The notes under the pieces were generated by a model. It did no database searches. It was not told the origin of the DNA and saw only the letters and a list, made by a program, of their open reading frames with translations. Below, piece by piece: positions 25,929-39,800 of a stretch of DNA of 64,000 nt. The translations under genes and the position numbers were made by a program. The stretch is from Cruorifilaria tuberocauda. Its lineage: Eukaryota; Nematoda; Chromadorea; Rhabditida; Onchocercidae. Position 1 is the stretch's first letter. Each line of letters begins with the position of its first letter. Location of the stretch: NCBI GenBank assembly GCA_013365365.1, contig JABVXU010000137.1, positions 62,001 through 126,000 on the forward strand, in the 5' to 3' direction.

Positions 25929-26790
25929 ATAAATACAATATGCGTGCTTACGAAGTGGTGTCAATTAATTCCCTAGCAATGTTAAATTACATAATCACTT
26001 GGCATATACGTTGACATGGCCCCTCATAATTGGAATTGTAGAGTTGCGTAGTGTACTTTCTTGTAACTCTCCTTCAGTAGATTTTACCTTCTGGATTACA
26101 AATATGGATTAAGTGACGTTCGGACGTTTCCTGAAACCTCTTCAATGATATGGCAACATGGGAAGAGAATTTTCTTTTTATTTGATGAATGATTTTCATC
26201 GACCTAAATTTATTCCGGATTAGGCGATCTCACTGACTTGCATCAGTAATTAGTGTGTAAGATGATTTCCTGAATTTGGGCATTAATTCGGAAATTTCTC
26301 ACTTGATTTTTCCTTACAATTTTTTTACAGAAACTTCGGTAACTGCGAAATACATGTTATCTTAGATATCTTGGAGTTGCAAGGTCTATTGCTCGCGTCC
26401 TTTTCCGCTATGTCGGTTTATTGTCGTGTATCATAATTTGATTCTCCTCATATTTTAAATGAATATTTTTAGTGCGTTTATTTGCCTTAATGGACTCGGA
26501 TAACGTGCGATTAACTGATTCATCTCCTAAGGTCTGATATTTTTCCTGAATTTTTTTATAAGACGAGTTGGTAGTCTTATCACTATAGAAGTACATCTTG
26601 CAGTTTGCTACAAGTATTCGCTTACTCAAAAAATTAATCTTTTGAATTAAATTATGAGCACTTTAGTGCAGATTGAACTGCAGAAAGCTTATCATGTTTT
26701 GTTTTTCTCTTTTTTCCTTTCCTCCTTTTCCCTTTTGCCTTCCCTTGTTTAAATTTTTATATCAACTAGTTGTGTCGTTTGATTTCTAAT

Positions 26791-26796
26791 TTTCAG
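26791..26796 (+). promoter_or_regulatory. Probable trans-splice acceptor
   Basis: TTTCAG preceded by a pyrimidine-rich tract, 12 nt before the ATG at 26809. Position and sequence are typical of a nematode spliced-leader site. A cis intron with an upstream 5' UTR exon cannot be excluded. Confidence 0.55.
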
Positions 26797-26808
26797 AAAA
26801 ACGAGAAA

Positions 26809-27777
26809 ATGGCATCTGCGGGCACAAGTGCTCCATCAAAAATGCGCATTTTGAATTCAAAAAGGTCGAGCCGTGGACGAACCATACGTAAGTGATCATT
26901 TGATCCTAAAATATCTTTTCTTTATGTTACGGAATTAATTTAACGTTTTAGTGTATATCTGGCCAAGGGCTTTCTAGATTGTGTTAAATAAGACTTTCAT
27001 GATAATTGACTTATGAGTAAGTTCAGTAAACTAGTTCACTAAAATTGGAAAACTGTTAATATTGCAGCTGAACTAAAACATTTCCTCCCATTATTGCCGG
27101 ATATAGCTGATATGGAAATAAAAGAACAAAAACAGCTTTATCAACTGGTCTATGCTGCTGGAGTATCGGCCTCAGCCTTGCTACATAAGGTTATTTTTAA
27201 AAAGATTTCGGTAAATCTCTTTTCAAAATCACTGATTGTTTTTGAATAATGTGATATATTGCCGTAACCGCAATGATTTGGTTGCAGTAGAGATTATTTA
27301 TTCATTTTGCCTGTTGTCATTGGATATCATGTTAAGTAGTAGTATCCGAGATAACGAAAGTGATTCTTCGGCAGACTTAATTCTTTAGAAGGCTTCTCTA
27401 AACTTTCGGTGTGATTCGCGAACAGAGTCAATTTTGTTATTGATGCTAAGATAAATACAGAACGAGTTTTTGATAGATTTATAATTTAATCTTGAAATAG
27501 AAATGTTTTAATAATTTGTACTTTCTTTTAGTGGTTAACAATGAGTGCTGCTCAACAGTTTCCTCGATTTTGTGCCAAATTTGGTGCTACAACATGTGTT
27601 GGTGGAATAAAGGAGGATTTATGTATTAGTAGCGCACAAATTGAGAAAGCTTTTGATATTGTAGCGGCCCTTCAAAATGCTCAATCTCCGAGTCAACAAA
27701 TTCCATTCACCTCTGAAGATGCCGAGGTTTTCCATGAAATTTCAACTTATTTTGCTACTCTAGAAAAAATGATTTAA
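26809..27777 (+). CDS. Conserved-looking 148-residue protein, function unknown
   Basis: Three exons (26809-26887, 27068-27189, 27532-27777) join in phases 1 and 0 to 148 residues ending TAA. The N-terminus is basic and Ser-rich (MASAGTSAPSKMRILN, then KRSSRGR). The rest is mostly helical, with LLPDIADMEIKEQKQLYQL, an Ala-rich segment AAGVSASALLHK, and a C-terminal helix ending YFATLEKMI. No signal peptide, membrane segment or metal-binding motif is visible. I do not recognise the family. The start follows a trans-splice-like acceptor by 12 nt. Its stop is only 116 bp before the first MASK exon, so the two may share a promoter. The second exon also ends in phase 0 and could in principle splice straight to the MASK exon at 27894. 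Confidence 0.7.
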
Positions 27778-27893
27778 AATATTCAATATCGCATTTAGGT
27801 CGAAATAAAATGTAATAGTATAGTAGTATAATCAGTCTTCATACTTCCTGATTTCGATCTTTTCTTTGTTCTTTTTTTTCACGTAATTTTCAG
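27778..27893 (+). promoter_or_regulatory. Operon-like intercistronic region
   Basis: 116 bp separating the TAA of the 148-residue gene from the acceptor of the first MASK exon. It contains AATAAA at about 27804, a T-rich stretch and a final TTTTCAG. That is the arrangement known from nematode operons, where a poly(A) signal is followed about 100 bp later by a trans-splice site. Whether it works this way here is inference. Confidence 0.5.
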
Positions 27894-30800
27894 GCGCTGA
27901 AAGCTCTTTCTCGTTCTGGCGTATTGGACGATGCTGTCGAATCGTTGCGACAGTTCCCATCAGTGGAAGAGGACTTACTTAGCCAAAAAGCTTTAACAGA
28001 TTCGAACGCCATGACGCCTGATGTTTGTTTTCCATTTTCCATATTCTTTTTTTTTTTTGAAATATATAAAATTTTTTCTCATCATTCGGTAACGTACCAG
28101 TTCAGCGCAGAAAGACAGGCTTTCATTTAAAAAAAATTTCGATGTAAATAAAAACTTCCATTTTGGTAATAGCGAAACGAATAGGATTTATGCGTTTCTA
28201 TAGTTGAGAACTAGAAATTTTAGGTTGCGGCCGCTGCTTTATCTGCCCTTGCTGTCGCTACGTCACGACGGCCCCCTACACGAACAGTAGAAGGTTTAAT
28301 GGCAAGTTCTCAGGATCCTGTAACTACAAATGGAGGCCGTGATTCTGCGGATGATGAATCGTTGGAGCTGAATATCAGCGAAGATGAATCGGAAGATAAC
28401 GGCGACATACTATTAAACCTCTCTGTCTCTGTTGGGGTAACGATGTTTATCACTTATTAAAAGAAAAGTCACAATGCCTAAGTTTCATCATATTTTTGTA
28501 GTTACATGATATAAACAAATGGTTATGATTTCTGAACAGACCAGTTTGGATTTCGGATAGTTATTATTACTGGTAACAATTATCATTGGTTTCAAAATTA
28601 CTAATCTATTTTCAATATCATAAATCTATCATTTTTGGTCATATCTCTTGATCGTAGTTATGACATTAATTTTTTTTAGCGGCAAGATGCTAATATCTAT
28701 TTTACTTCTTATAATCGCGATATGCTTTTCAAATATTGTATATCAAATTATTTTTTACAGTATGTAGATCTGACTAAGGAACTGGTTAGAATTCGAGGAA
28801 ACCCGAATTACGTTGGTACAAATAATGATCGTACACCATTGATGGAAGCTTGTTGCTCAGGTATGTTATCCATACTGCTTGCCTGTCAAATGATATATAT
28901 GGATGAAGATCACTCCTTGCAAACAAATAAACTGATCTGTTGAGCGGGACTGTGTTGTGTAAATGTTGTGTAAATGGTCATGTTCAAAGCGTGGGATCTC
29001 CAAAAGAATGCAGAAATGATCAACTTAATCGACTTTATATTTTAGGACACATTAGAATCGCCAAGCATCTGCTGGAACATGGTGCTGATATGAATGCTGT
29101 GAGTGCAACTAAGAACAGTTCATTAATTTACGCATCAGCTTCTGGTCATAAAGAAGTAAGCGTTTTTCTTAATAAAGAAAAAAAGAGTTTAGCTTTGACA
29201 TCAATCGCTTCATAGGTTACTGGATGATTCAACGAAGTGGAGCTTTATAATTGTAATATATCTTCCGATATGTATCATAATTTCCATTTTTTAATTTAGT
29301 GTGTGAACTTATTATTGGATTATGGTTGTGATATCACGATAAGAAATGATAATGGACATTGCGCGCTCATGGAAGCAGCCAGTTCTGGTAAGAAAATTTT
29401 CAATTTCTCAACTTTGTCATTGATACGGTGAGAAATAAATACGTAACAGATTTTGAAAGCGTTAATTTTCTATAATCATCATTTATTTGTGCTATTATCA
29501 GAAACACATTTTATTGGATTTTGCTGATATTTGTAATTTTGTTTAAAAATTTCGAGGAACGCTCAGTTATAAGAAATTTTCAAGGTTATTTGGATATTGT
29601 TTCCCTTCTTGTTCAGCATGGATTTCAAGTGTTACCATGTAATCAAAGTGACTTGAAAGTTGGATTGGTAGGTATAATATGAAACTTTTAAGATAAAACA
29701 GTTATTTAAATTCAGAAAGTTTTGGTAGCAAATTAATACTATTAAAAGATTAATTAATATGAATCTGGTATGACCTTGTCTTTTGTGTTGCGTTGCTTAA
29801 GTAAGTGTTTTTATTGCGATATGAAATTCTATTAATTCATTTCATTGCCTTTATTCTAGCATCATTCATGTATTAGGATATTTCAAGGTGCGGCAGATAA
29901 CCTAACATATGTTGATAAAACTATCATAGGTGTTTTATCTGCGTGAAATAGAGTTTTACTTGTTATATATTTTAGGAATCAGCTTTGACTTTAGCAGCTT
30001 ACAAAGGTCATTATGACGTAGTTCAGTATTTGCTGGAAAAAGGTGCCAACAAATATAAAGAGGAATTACACACTGCTCTTATGGAAGCATCAATGGATGG
30101 ACATTATGAAGTGGCAAAACTGTTATTAGATAATGGTGCTCCTGTAAATTTAGCATCGGATTCCTTTGAGAGCCCGTTAACTTTAGCTGCTTGCGGCGGA
30201 CATCCTGATTTGGTTTGTTATTGATATATTGTGACCAAAATTATTATGAAAATTTTTTTGAAAATACAAATTAATATGGCTTGTATGCAACTTATATTTA
30301 AGGGACTTTCAAATTTTTGCCAATTTTGAGAATTTGAAGCCGAATGCAATTAAATATATATCTGATGTTCAGTGGAAGAATTCATTTTATTCATTATGCA
30401 TTCCCAGGTGCGGCTGCTCCTGGAAAAAGGTGCTATCGTGGAAGAAGTAAATGATGAAGGTTACACACCTCTGATGGAAGCAAGTAGAGAAGGACATTTA
30501 GTATGTTTTAATATATTTTGTTGTATAATTCATTCTTTATACCATAGCTAAATCTTGAATAGTTTCCATTTTAGGAAGTTGTTAAGTTGTTGATCAAATT
30601 TGGTGCAAAAGTCAATACACAAACTGATGAAACTGGTGAAACTGCTTTGACATTGGCGGCATGTGGTGGCTTCAAGTAATTGCCTTTTTAATTTATTCAT
30701 AGATCCTGAAATGCAGCTTTTCTGATATGCTTAACACGGATATCTGTTAATGAAGAACTTGGCCTTCCAGTAAAATATAATAAGCTTAAATCTTTGTTTT

Positions 30801-33800
30801 CCATTTAGAGCATGAAGTTACATTGTTCCCAAACGTGGAAAAAATACTTAAAATATTTTGGTTTACTCTGTGCTTTATACCTAAGCTGCTCATGAAAAAT
30901 CTAAAGCGATTTAATTTATTGCCGCAGTTTACTTTTCGCCAAGTCAATGTACTGCTTTTCAGGGATGTTGTAGAATTGTTAGTTCGAAACGATGCACGTC
31001 TCGATATCGGCGCAAATACGCCCTTAATGGAAGCTGCTCAAGAAGGACATCTTGACACCGTTAGATTCATCCTTAATGAAATGCGTGCAGTTGGTTTATC
31101 AGTGAGCATTTTTCTTCTTGCTTAAAAATTATTTAACTGGAATTTATGAAAAGTTAAGTTTGGAATGAAAGTTATATTTATACATTCAATTAAGATCGAT
31201 ACTACAACAACAGCAAATAGCAATACGGCGTTAACCTATGCTGCAGAAAACGGTCACTTGGATGTTTGCGCTTTGTTAATCGAATCTGGTGCTAATATTG
31301 TAAGTTCTTTTAAATTCTTTCTCCCTTTCTCTTGATAATATTTTCTTTATCAATTTTCCATTTTCCAACTCTTCCGAAAGAAACGAACAGAAATCTGAAA
31401 TGGATAACTTTTTTTTGGAATAACTGCCTTTCAACCTTTTTCACATCACATTCATCCTTGTATTAGCAGTTTGGGCTTTCCTGCTGCTTCACTATATTTT
31501 ATCTTGTTTTTCAAACATGGAATTCTTGTCTGCGGTGCATTTCTATTTCTTTTATTCTTAAATTTTCCAGATCCCATCATTTTTGTTTAGGATCATCAAG
31601 CAGAAAATGGGCGTACGGCCTTAATGAAAGCAGCGAAAAATGGAAACTACAGTGTGATTCAATTTCTCCTAATGAGAGGAGCTAAGGTTATGTATTCACT
31701 ACAAGTTTAAATGATTCTAAATTTTTGTAGAGAAACTAATTTATGGAGATTTTTTCACAGTGTAGGTTTTTCAATTTTAAATATTAGAAGAATTGGAACT
31801 CCAGAACTTTTTATCCATGCAAAAAATATGCGCTTTCAACTATATATATATAATGAAGCAGAATTTTAAACAACAATGCAAATATTTACAGGTTAATGAG
31901 GTTTCTACAGACAATGATGCCAGTGCGTTATTGCTAGCGTGTGCTCATGGTCATTGGGAAATCGTTCGATTATTGCTGGATCATGGAGCTGATCCGTCCC
32001 ATGTATTTAAAGTTGGTCTAAGATCTAAATTTCGTGAGCAAGGAAATTTGATACGATGTTCGATTTATAAAGGTCATAAATTGTTGAATGATTGCTCAAG
32101 ATGTTTTTCTGTTTGAAGGATGGTATGACCTGCATGATCGAAGCATCACGGAATGGACACACACGCGTAGCAGAAACACTTTTGAATTGGCATGATGCAC
32201 CTATTGTGACGCGCACACCTCTTCTGGGAAAACCACCAGCACTACAGAATAGTCGTTTAAAAAAGGTATTTATTTGAAGAAGACAAATGTTAAAGCTGGA
32301 AAAAGTATGTGGTGCTAATTCGTTTATTTTTTCAATCATTAAATATGTGATTTTTTTAGCGCTTTGTCAAGTTTATATCTTTTCACTTTCAACTTTTTTG
32401 ATTTTACGTTTTTATTACGACCTCAGTACTTTGTGCACATTTTCAACAGTCTTAGTTGTTTTTTATTGGGAAGTTTGAGGTTGCACGACGAACAGTGAAT
32501 AAGAAGGCGACAGCTGTCATGCAGCCAAAAGTTGAATGTGCTGAGAAATCAATGAATAACGTGACGGTCGATGTGGGCGAAAAGATAGAATGCTCAGATG
32601 GAACTATAACGTCAGCATCAACCACAGCAGTCACAACAACCGGAATGCATTCGCAGTGTATGCATGATTCTCAACCTGTATCCGGAATGAATAATGTATC
32701 AACACATGCAAACGTACCAGCTCATTTACTTGCACATTACAATTATCAAAATGCGATAAATCCAGACGAATTACGGGGTATGATTGCGGGGATGGCCGCC
32801 ATGGCTGCGCAGTCTAATGCGGTTTGTTATGTATTTTTTTTATAAATCTGGCATAAATAAGTTTAACAAAAATATATTCAAGAATATGAGAACATTTTTA
32901 AAACAGTTGCAAAAACTGAACCACTATAATCACTATTAGATGTGCTGGGCGAAATTTAATTGAGTAGTTCTGGTAGTAAGAAATTCCGGAATTATTCATT
33001 GTTTTTTTCTGGGATTCACAATAATTTGAGTATTATTCTCATGTTCATATATGATTTTTTTAAACATACTATATATCTTTTCATTATATTCAAGTTCCCG
33101 GACAGTCTGTTCATTTTAACTAATTGTTGTAATATATTTAACTGCTTTTTACAGCTCCCTAACGATCATTTGTTTGCGCAAATAGCAGAAAAAGCATTAC
33201 GTGGTACTTTTGCAAACAGTGAAATTACGAGTGGATTAGCGGATAAGAAGATGCATCAGCAGTTTAGTGAATTACTGAAGCAGCAATTCAGTATATTAGC
33301 AAATCGACAAAAAGATGCATTGGCTGGTTTAGGAGGTGCAAACTCTCTACCAGATTCTGAAAATGGTGTATTTCATTGTTTAGATCCCGACGATTAAGAT
33401 TGAAAATAATGCCAATGTTTCATTGGAATTCTAGCAATAAACTGCCTGTTTAGCACACAAAGCTGTATTAAATGGAATATCTATTCTACCAATCATACTA
33501 AAATAGTCGAGTTACTACATGGATAACTCGACTCTTTTAGTAAGATGATTGGTAGAAATGGAAGAGACAAAAATGTAGGAATTGAAACGTATCAAGTAAC
33601 ATGGGTAGAATAAATTGAACGTTTCTTGGTGAGGAGATTCTTATTATAGTCGACATCACTATGCTTGAGTCAAAAGTGAAATTTAATAACTGTCAGGATT
33701 TTGAAATTTACAATTTTCGAGTTACTATCCATGTAGACATAGCATGCATACCTTCTGCGTTGCAGGCCGGAGTTTCCGGTATTTAGTGTATCTTAGAGAA

Positions 33801-36800
33801 TTATTAATTCGTTTTCATTTAATTTGAATTCCGATATTGTACAGGCGGTAGTACGTCATATAGTCCCTCGGTCACTTCATCTCCATCACCTCCAATGATT
33901 GCTTGTTGTGAAACAACTGCAGCACACGCGGTTGTGGCGCATTCTCCCAATTCAACTGGAGATAAGAAGAGAAAGGACAGCACTTCAAACGTATGTTTTG
34001 TGCTATTTCAATTTTTCTTTTGATAAGAGAAGATAATCTTTTATTATACCAAGTATTAGGATGGTGCAAAGTTATTACTGTTCCTGACCGCGAATTCAAA
34101 TTACAAATAAACATAATTATTAATTTTAATAAGATATAAACACATTCTTGCCAATAAGAAACACGTCTGCAACAGATTTCTGTAGTTTACAAACCTTCCT
34201 ACGCTTCGAGATTTGACGAATTCTTGAAAAGCTAGTATTTTCGTTGGAAAAGTTTTAGAAAAATGGTGTTGTAGTGACGAAAGGTTAAATGAATATGAAG
34301 GACAAGGTGAAACTTCGCTCCTGGAGCATTTTTATTGACTTCTAGTCTGGCATTCCCTTGATGAACGGTTGAACCATTCTGTTGATCAGTACCAAGTAAA
34401 ACTAGAGTTTTTGATAATTTGTCGATTTGCGGAGCGTATTTCGCAGATGTAGTGGTTTTGACGAGATTCAATAAACTTGTAATGAAATCACCAAACAGTT
34501 CCACAACCTTTTTTTCTATTTTTGGAAGACTTTAGAGCTCTTTATCCTTCCAACTGATGAGTTTTCGTCAACTATCATTGTAATCCATTTTCATTGCACG
34601 TCACAATACGCTCTTTTGGTAGATGATTCGAGAAACTGTTCGTTGTTGTTTCGTAAATTAAGAGAGTTCGAAACTTTAAAATGTCGTTTTTTCGATTGTC
34701 AATCGGTTATGGCATTTAGTCATTGAATTTCACTTTTCCAATTTGATTAAAATGCTGAGGAATTGTAAGAATACGATAAGTCTCTAAAAAGCATATTAAT
34801 GTCAGAAAATCAGTTACGATGATATTCCCAGTCGAACACGGTCAATTACTGATGATATGTACTTAAAGACCTCCATCGTCCTCGCAAATTTGAATCATAA
34901 CTTATCAGTTCCTGAACTAAGTTTTTCAGTGATATGATGAGTTGTATAATTCCTCCATTTTGTTCTGAAATATTATTTGCGCCCATTATTTGCTTCTTGT
35001 TGACATCGTTTTTAATGTGAAGTAACTGGCTACTTGTAAAATCATAGCAAGGATGACTTATCGAAAAGTAGTCATTGAAATGGTGCATATAAGTGTATTT
35101 CGATATGGAACAAAAAAGTCCAATTAAAAACTTATTTTTGCATCAGCCTAATATATCGTGTATGATGTCATGCCTACTCACCGTTCTCTGCTTACAGGAA
35201 AGGCAAAAAGTCACTGGAGGACGCGGGACACAGCAGAAGAAAGGTGGTAAAAGCATTATTTTGTCAGATGGTGAACAAAGAGGTTTATTCCCACCGGCAT
35301 CTTCTCTCAGATTCCCAGCACCACCACCACCAGTTGTGAATGCAAACCTTCCGCGTGGTCCGTTCTCTTTTTATGCCAGTCATAGATGTTGAATGTTAAC
35401 AGGATAATGCGAGTTGGAATTTGGGGGTATTTTATAATTCAAATTATGGTGATGCTTTACAAATAAATAAAGAGAAAGTTTGGCATCATGGACTGTAAAA
35501 AGATTTAGTAGATCTGGACGATTTTGGCGCTGAGAGGAGGGGAGGTGATTGGGCATATTTAACAAAGATCATCGCAATCTAAGTTTTGCGGGTGGATTGT
35601 CTCTTTGAAATTGCTTATCTAATGGTATTGCTTGTACACGCGAAATAGTGTTCTTTTCATTTATAAGTTATCTTTTAGGCATGAAAATTCCTAATGGTAT
35701 TGATTTGGTTTATTTATAAAAGAGTTTTTGGTGATATTTGAATATCTAAAAATTATTAATAGTGGAAAATTATTAGTTCATCGTTTAATCCTAATAATAT
35801 TGAGAAAGCAACTGAAGTTTGGCACCCTGCTGTACTAAAAATTCTATTCACTGACTGATTTCTTGTGGTCAAGTTTTTGCAGTGGATTATTGTGAGCATA
35901 AATCTTTTTTCATATAATCGTTTACAGAAAGTGTACCGTCACTACCGAAAGCGCAGCATCCATTGAGACAGCAGTCACCACCATTGCCTAAACAACCCGC
36001 ATCAGAACCAAATATTGGGCGACTCCGATCGAAGCCTGTTCCTGAAGGAGCCGGTGACGAATCATTAGTTGACAAGAATGCTTCACGAAAGTATAACTTT
36101 GCATTTTCATTTTAAAACTTAATATTGAATTTATATCACAGGAATTTTCATTTATTTTTAATTTTACTTTTAGTCGAGGAAGAACACTAAGTGAGAGTGC
36201 AATGCATGCTGGTGATGGACAGCATACAACTGAAAAGACATATGATACAGAGAGCGATGAAGAAATTAGTATCAGAAGTGATCCTAAAAATGGAGGCAAG
36301 TTTTTTGTTTTAATTGAATCATATAAGAAATTTATGAGGGGTTCTGCAGGCTGTTCACTAGCTCGACCGAAACCACCAAAGAAGTAATAGTCATCTTTCC
36401 TGATTAGGAAATAACGATATATGTGAAAAATAGTATAATTTTAACTTCGTAACAAAGTCCATACTTCCAATTTTATTCTCACATGAATTGAGAGAGGAAA
36501 TATATGTATATCACACTATGTCGCATTGTTGTATTATTTCAGGTTCTCAGCCATTTGATGTGGATATGCAAACCGAATCAAATCATGATACTGCCCTTAC
36601 TTTAGCTGCCACAGGTGGACACGATGCTCTCGTTGAACTTCTTATTAGTCGAGGCGCTAACATTGAACATAAGGATAAAAAGGTTGGTTCAATTTACTCA
36701 CGTTGCATCATTCTCAGATTAAGTCATATTTTCATAAGACATATGTATAATGTGGTCTGATATGCCGTGCACTGCCGCTAGAAGGTATAAAAAATGAGCA

Positions 36801-39800
36801 ATCTTTTTAAGATCTGTCAATATTGATCGAAGTAATAACTTTCCTGAAATACTTGTAAACATCTCTTAAAATGTTATGGTTCCAAATATTCGGGAACATT
36901 TCATTCGTAAATCTAAATAACTTTATTTTACAGAGCTAAATTAGCAACAATTTTGTAACTATGCCTTAATTTCCAGGGTTTTACACCAATCATATTAGCT
37001 GCAACAGGTGGTCATGTAAACGTTGTTGAACTACTACTAAATCACGGTGCTAACATTGAAGCGCAGTCTGATCGTACGAAGGATACGGCCTTATCTCTCG
37101 CTTGTTCTGGTGGACGGAAAGAGGTTCATTCTTCACAGTCAAATTTTATTGCAATGAAGTTTTGATTTTGTATCAAAATATAAAATTTTAAATTTAAGTT
37201 GATCGAGGCATGTAACTCCAAGTGTTTTTTTTACTCACGTAACCGATAGTTCCGTTGTTTTCAGGTTGTTGAGTTACTATTAAAACGTGGTGCTAACAAA
37301 GAACATCGTAATGTGAGCGACTATACACCACTTTCATTAGCTGCCTCTGGAGGTTATGTTGATATCGTGAATTTGCTTCTAAATAATGGTGCAGAAATTA
37401 ACTCCCGTACGGGCTCAAAGGTTTGCAATAGCATGTTTTTCTTCACTTTATATGAACAGTCAAAACTAGGGTTTTCAAACTTGTGGAATGTCGAATTTTA
37501 TTTAAGCTTGGAAGTGTTATCTACTTTTATATTTAAGCATTATTAAATTGTACTTTTATGATCCTCGGCTGAAATATTTTTGACGTAGCTGTGACAAAGT
37601 TGTTTCAAATAACTGCATATTTTATGGGTTCATTTTGGACTTCATTGCATAATGGAGTATATTAGAGTTATATTTTGGAATGATTCTGGCTCATTTATAG
37701 AGTCAGTAAATTTTTTGGTTTTTTTTTTATGTTAGCTGCTGTATCCATTATGGCGCTTATTGTTTAGCGTCCGCAAGAATGAAAATTTCTTATGCGCTCT
37801 AACATGAATCATAATTCACTGGACTTGCAAATAAGTTGAGGTCAGAGTTCATATGTTTGAATAAATTGTTACATGTCGATGATTTAAGTAGTAAGCTGTT
37901 TTAGTTAGGTATATCGCCACTTATGTTAGCAGCAATGAATGGGCACGCTGCAGCGACAAAAATATTACTTGAACGTGGTTCGGATATAAATTCGCATATT
38001 GAAACGAATCGTAATACCGCCCTGACACTGGCTTGCTTTCAAGGTCGTACCGATGTGGTACGATTATTGCTTGAATACAATGCTAATGTTGAGCATCGAG
38101 CTAAGGTTTAAACATTTTGTCACTTCATTTTTCTTCCTAAGATATAACTAAGGTAAGGTCTGTTATGCGACGTAGATAGCTTCTTTATCGCTTAATTTTG
38201 AGTTCAATCGCGAAAAAATGACGCAGTAAAGGATTAGATATTATAAAACAGCTGTCTACTGTCTACATTTCCGCTGCAAAATTTAATTAGCCTGATGATT
38301 ACCAATTTTTTCTTCAGACTGGACTAACTCCACTAATGGAAGCGGCAAATGGAGGTTATGTGGATGTTGGGGAATTATTATTAACTGCTGGAGCAGATCC
38401 AAATACATCACCAGTTCCTAGTAGTCGTGATACGGCACTAACTATTGCAGCTGATAAAGGACATCACAAATTTGTTGAAATGCTGATTCACGCACGTGCT
38501 TCAGTGCGTTCTGTTTTCGAAATATTTCATTGAAATTGCTTCATTGGATTCTGTACAATGCTTCCATACGATGTTTTGAGACATATATATGTTGTAGGAA
38601 AATTTGGCTTCAAATAGTATTATTTTTTTCGAAGTAAATTTCAGAAATTTTTGCAGATTGATGCCAGAAATAAGAAAGGATGTACGGCTTTATGGTTAGC
38701 TTGTCATGGTGGTCATCTCGAAACTGTGCAAACATTAGTGAAGCATGAAGCAAGCGTTGATATACAAGATAATCGCCAGGTTTCACCATTGATCATTGCC
38801 TTCCGAAGAGGACATATAAAAGTAATTTTCAGTTATATTTGAACATTTGAATTGGGACGGATAATAATTAAAGGTTTAAAAGAGAGCAAGATGTATGAAA
38901 TGAAAAGATAATTAAGCTTTTATGCGATTAGTGAACTTTTTATTAATTATATGAAATCTTTTGTTGTTCAGGTAGTAAAGTATATGGTACGACATGTAAC
39001 ACAATTTCCAAATGATACAGATTGTTATCGTTTTATCTCTACGATTAGTGATAAGGTCTTTTTTTCATGTTGATCATAATCTTGTTTTTCTTAAATATTA
39101 ATATTTGAATGAGAGATGCTGTGCTTAGATTCTGCTGTAATAGCTTATTTGCTTGATAGTTAGGACCATAAAATGATTTTCAGTGCTCACTACCAAATAT
39201 TCGTCTATCAGCGTTTTTATTAGGCTTTTAGACTGACATTTGGTATATGTTTCTAGGCATGTACTAGACAATTTCCGGATTTCCATTGCAAATTGTAATG
39301 TTTTCATTAAAATTTCTGGACAGGTTACTTTTGTAGATGATATGGGAGATCAAAATGTCACCGTTATCTTTCCTCCTCTAAGGTATTATATTTTCATAGG
39401 TTAAGATGATTGTACTGTTTCTTCCTGACGTTTGTAATAGTTGATAGTTCCAGGATTTACTTACACGATGCCACCTTTGTATGGACATTATTGTTGCAGC
39501 GAAAGATCGGCAAGCAGCGGAAGCTAATCGTGCTGCGGAATCTCTTTTAGAAATTTTGGCGAAAGAGGTTACTATATTTGTCATTAGTTGAAAAAATTAT
39601 TTGCATGATCAAGAGATTTAATGATATATAAAGCAATTTTAATCAGTGATATACGTCCAGTTTTGCACTTTTCAGGAAGAACAAGCTAAATCTAAGAAAC
39701 TTTCAAAACAGCGACAAAACGAGAAGAAAAAGGCTAAACGAAAAGCTAAGAAAAATCAGTAAGTCTATTCCTTATGTCCGAAAAACGTATATAAATTACT

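Larger units (their letters stand above)
24641..26808. other. Intergenic region between PAF1 and the 148-residue gene
   Basis: Holds the PAF1 3' UTR (an AATAAA occurs near 24939) and presumably the promoter for the downstream gene pair. A locally GC-richer patch with several CpGs lies at about 25715-25790 (CCGGCCCGG and GCGCGTCC), unusual for this DNA, followed by an alternating purine-pyrimidine tract. No convincing exon was found. Confidence 0.5.

Noticed and set aside
26408..26629. 73-codon minus-strand frame
   Set aside because: No splice partner, no recognisable motif, composition typical of random AT-rich DNA.
32025..32339. 104-codon minus-strand frame across MASK exons
   Set aside because: Antisense shadow of the ankyrin exon 32119-32265.
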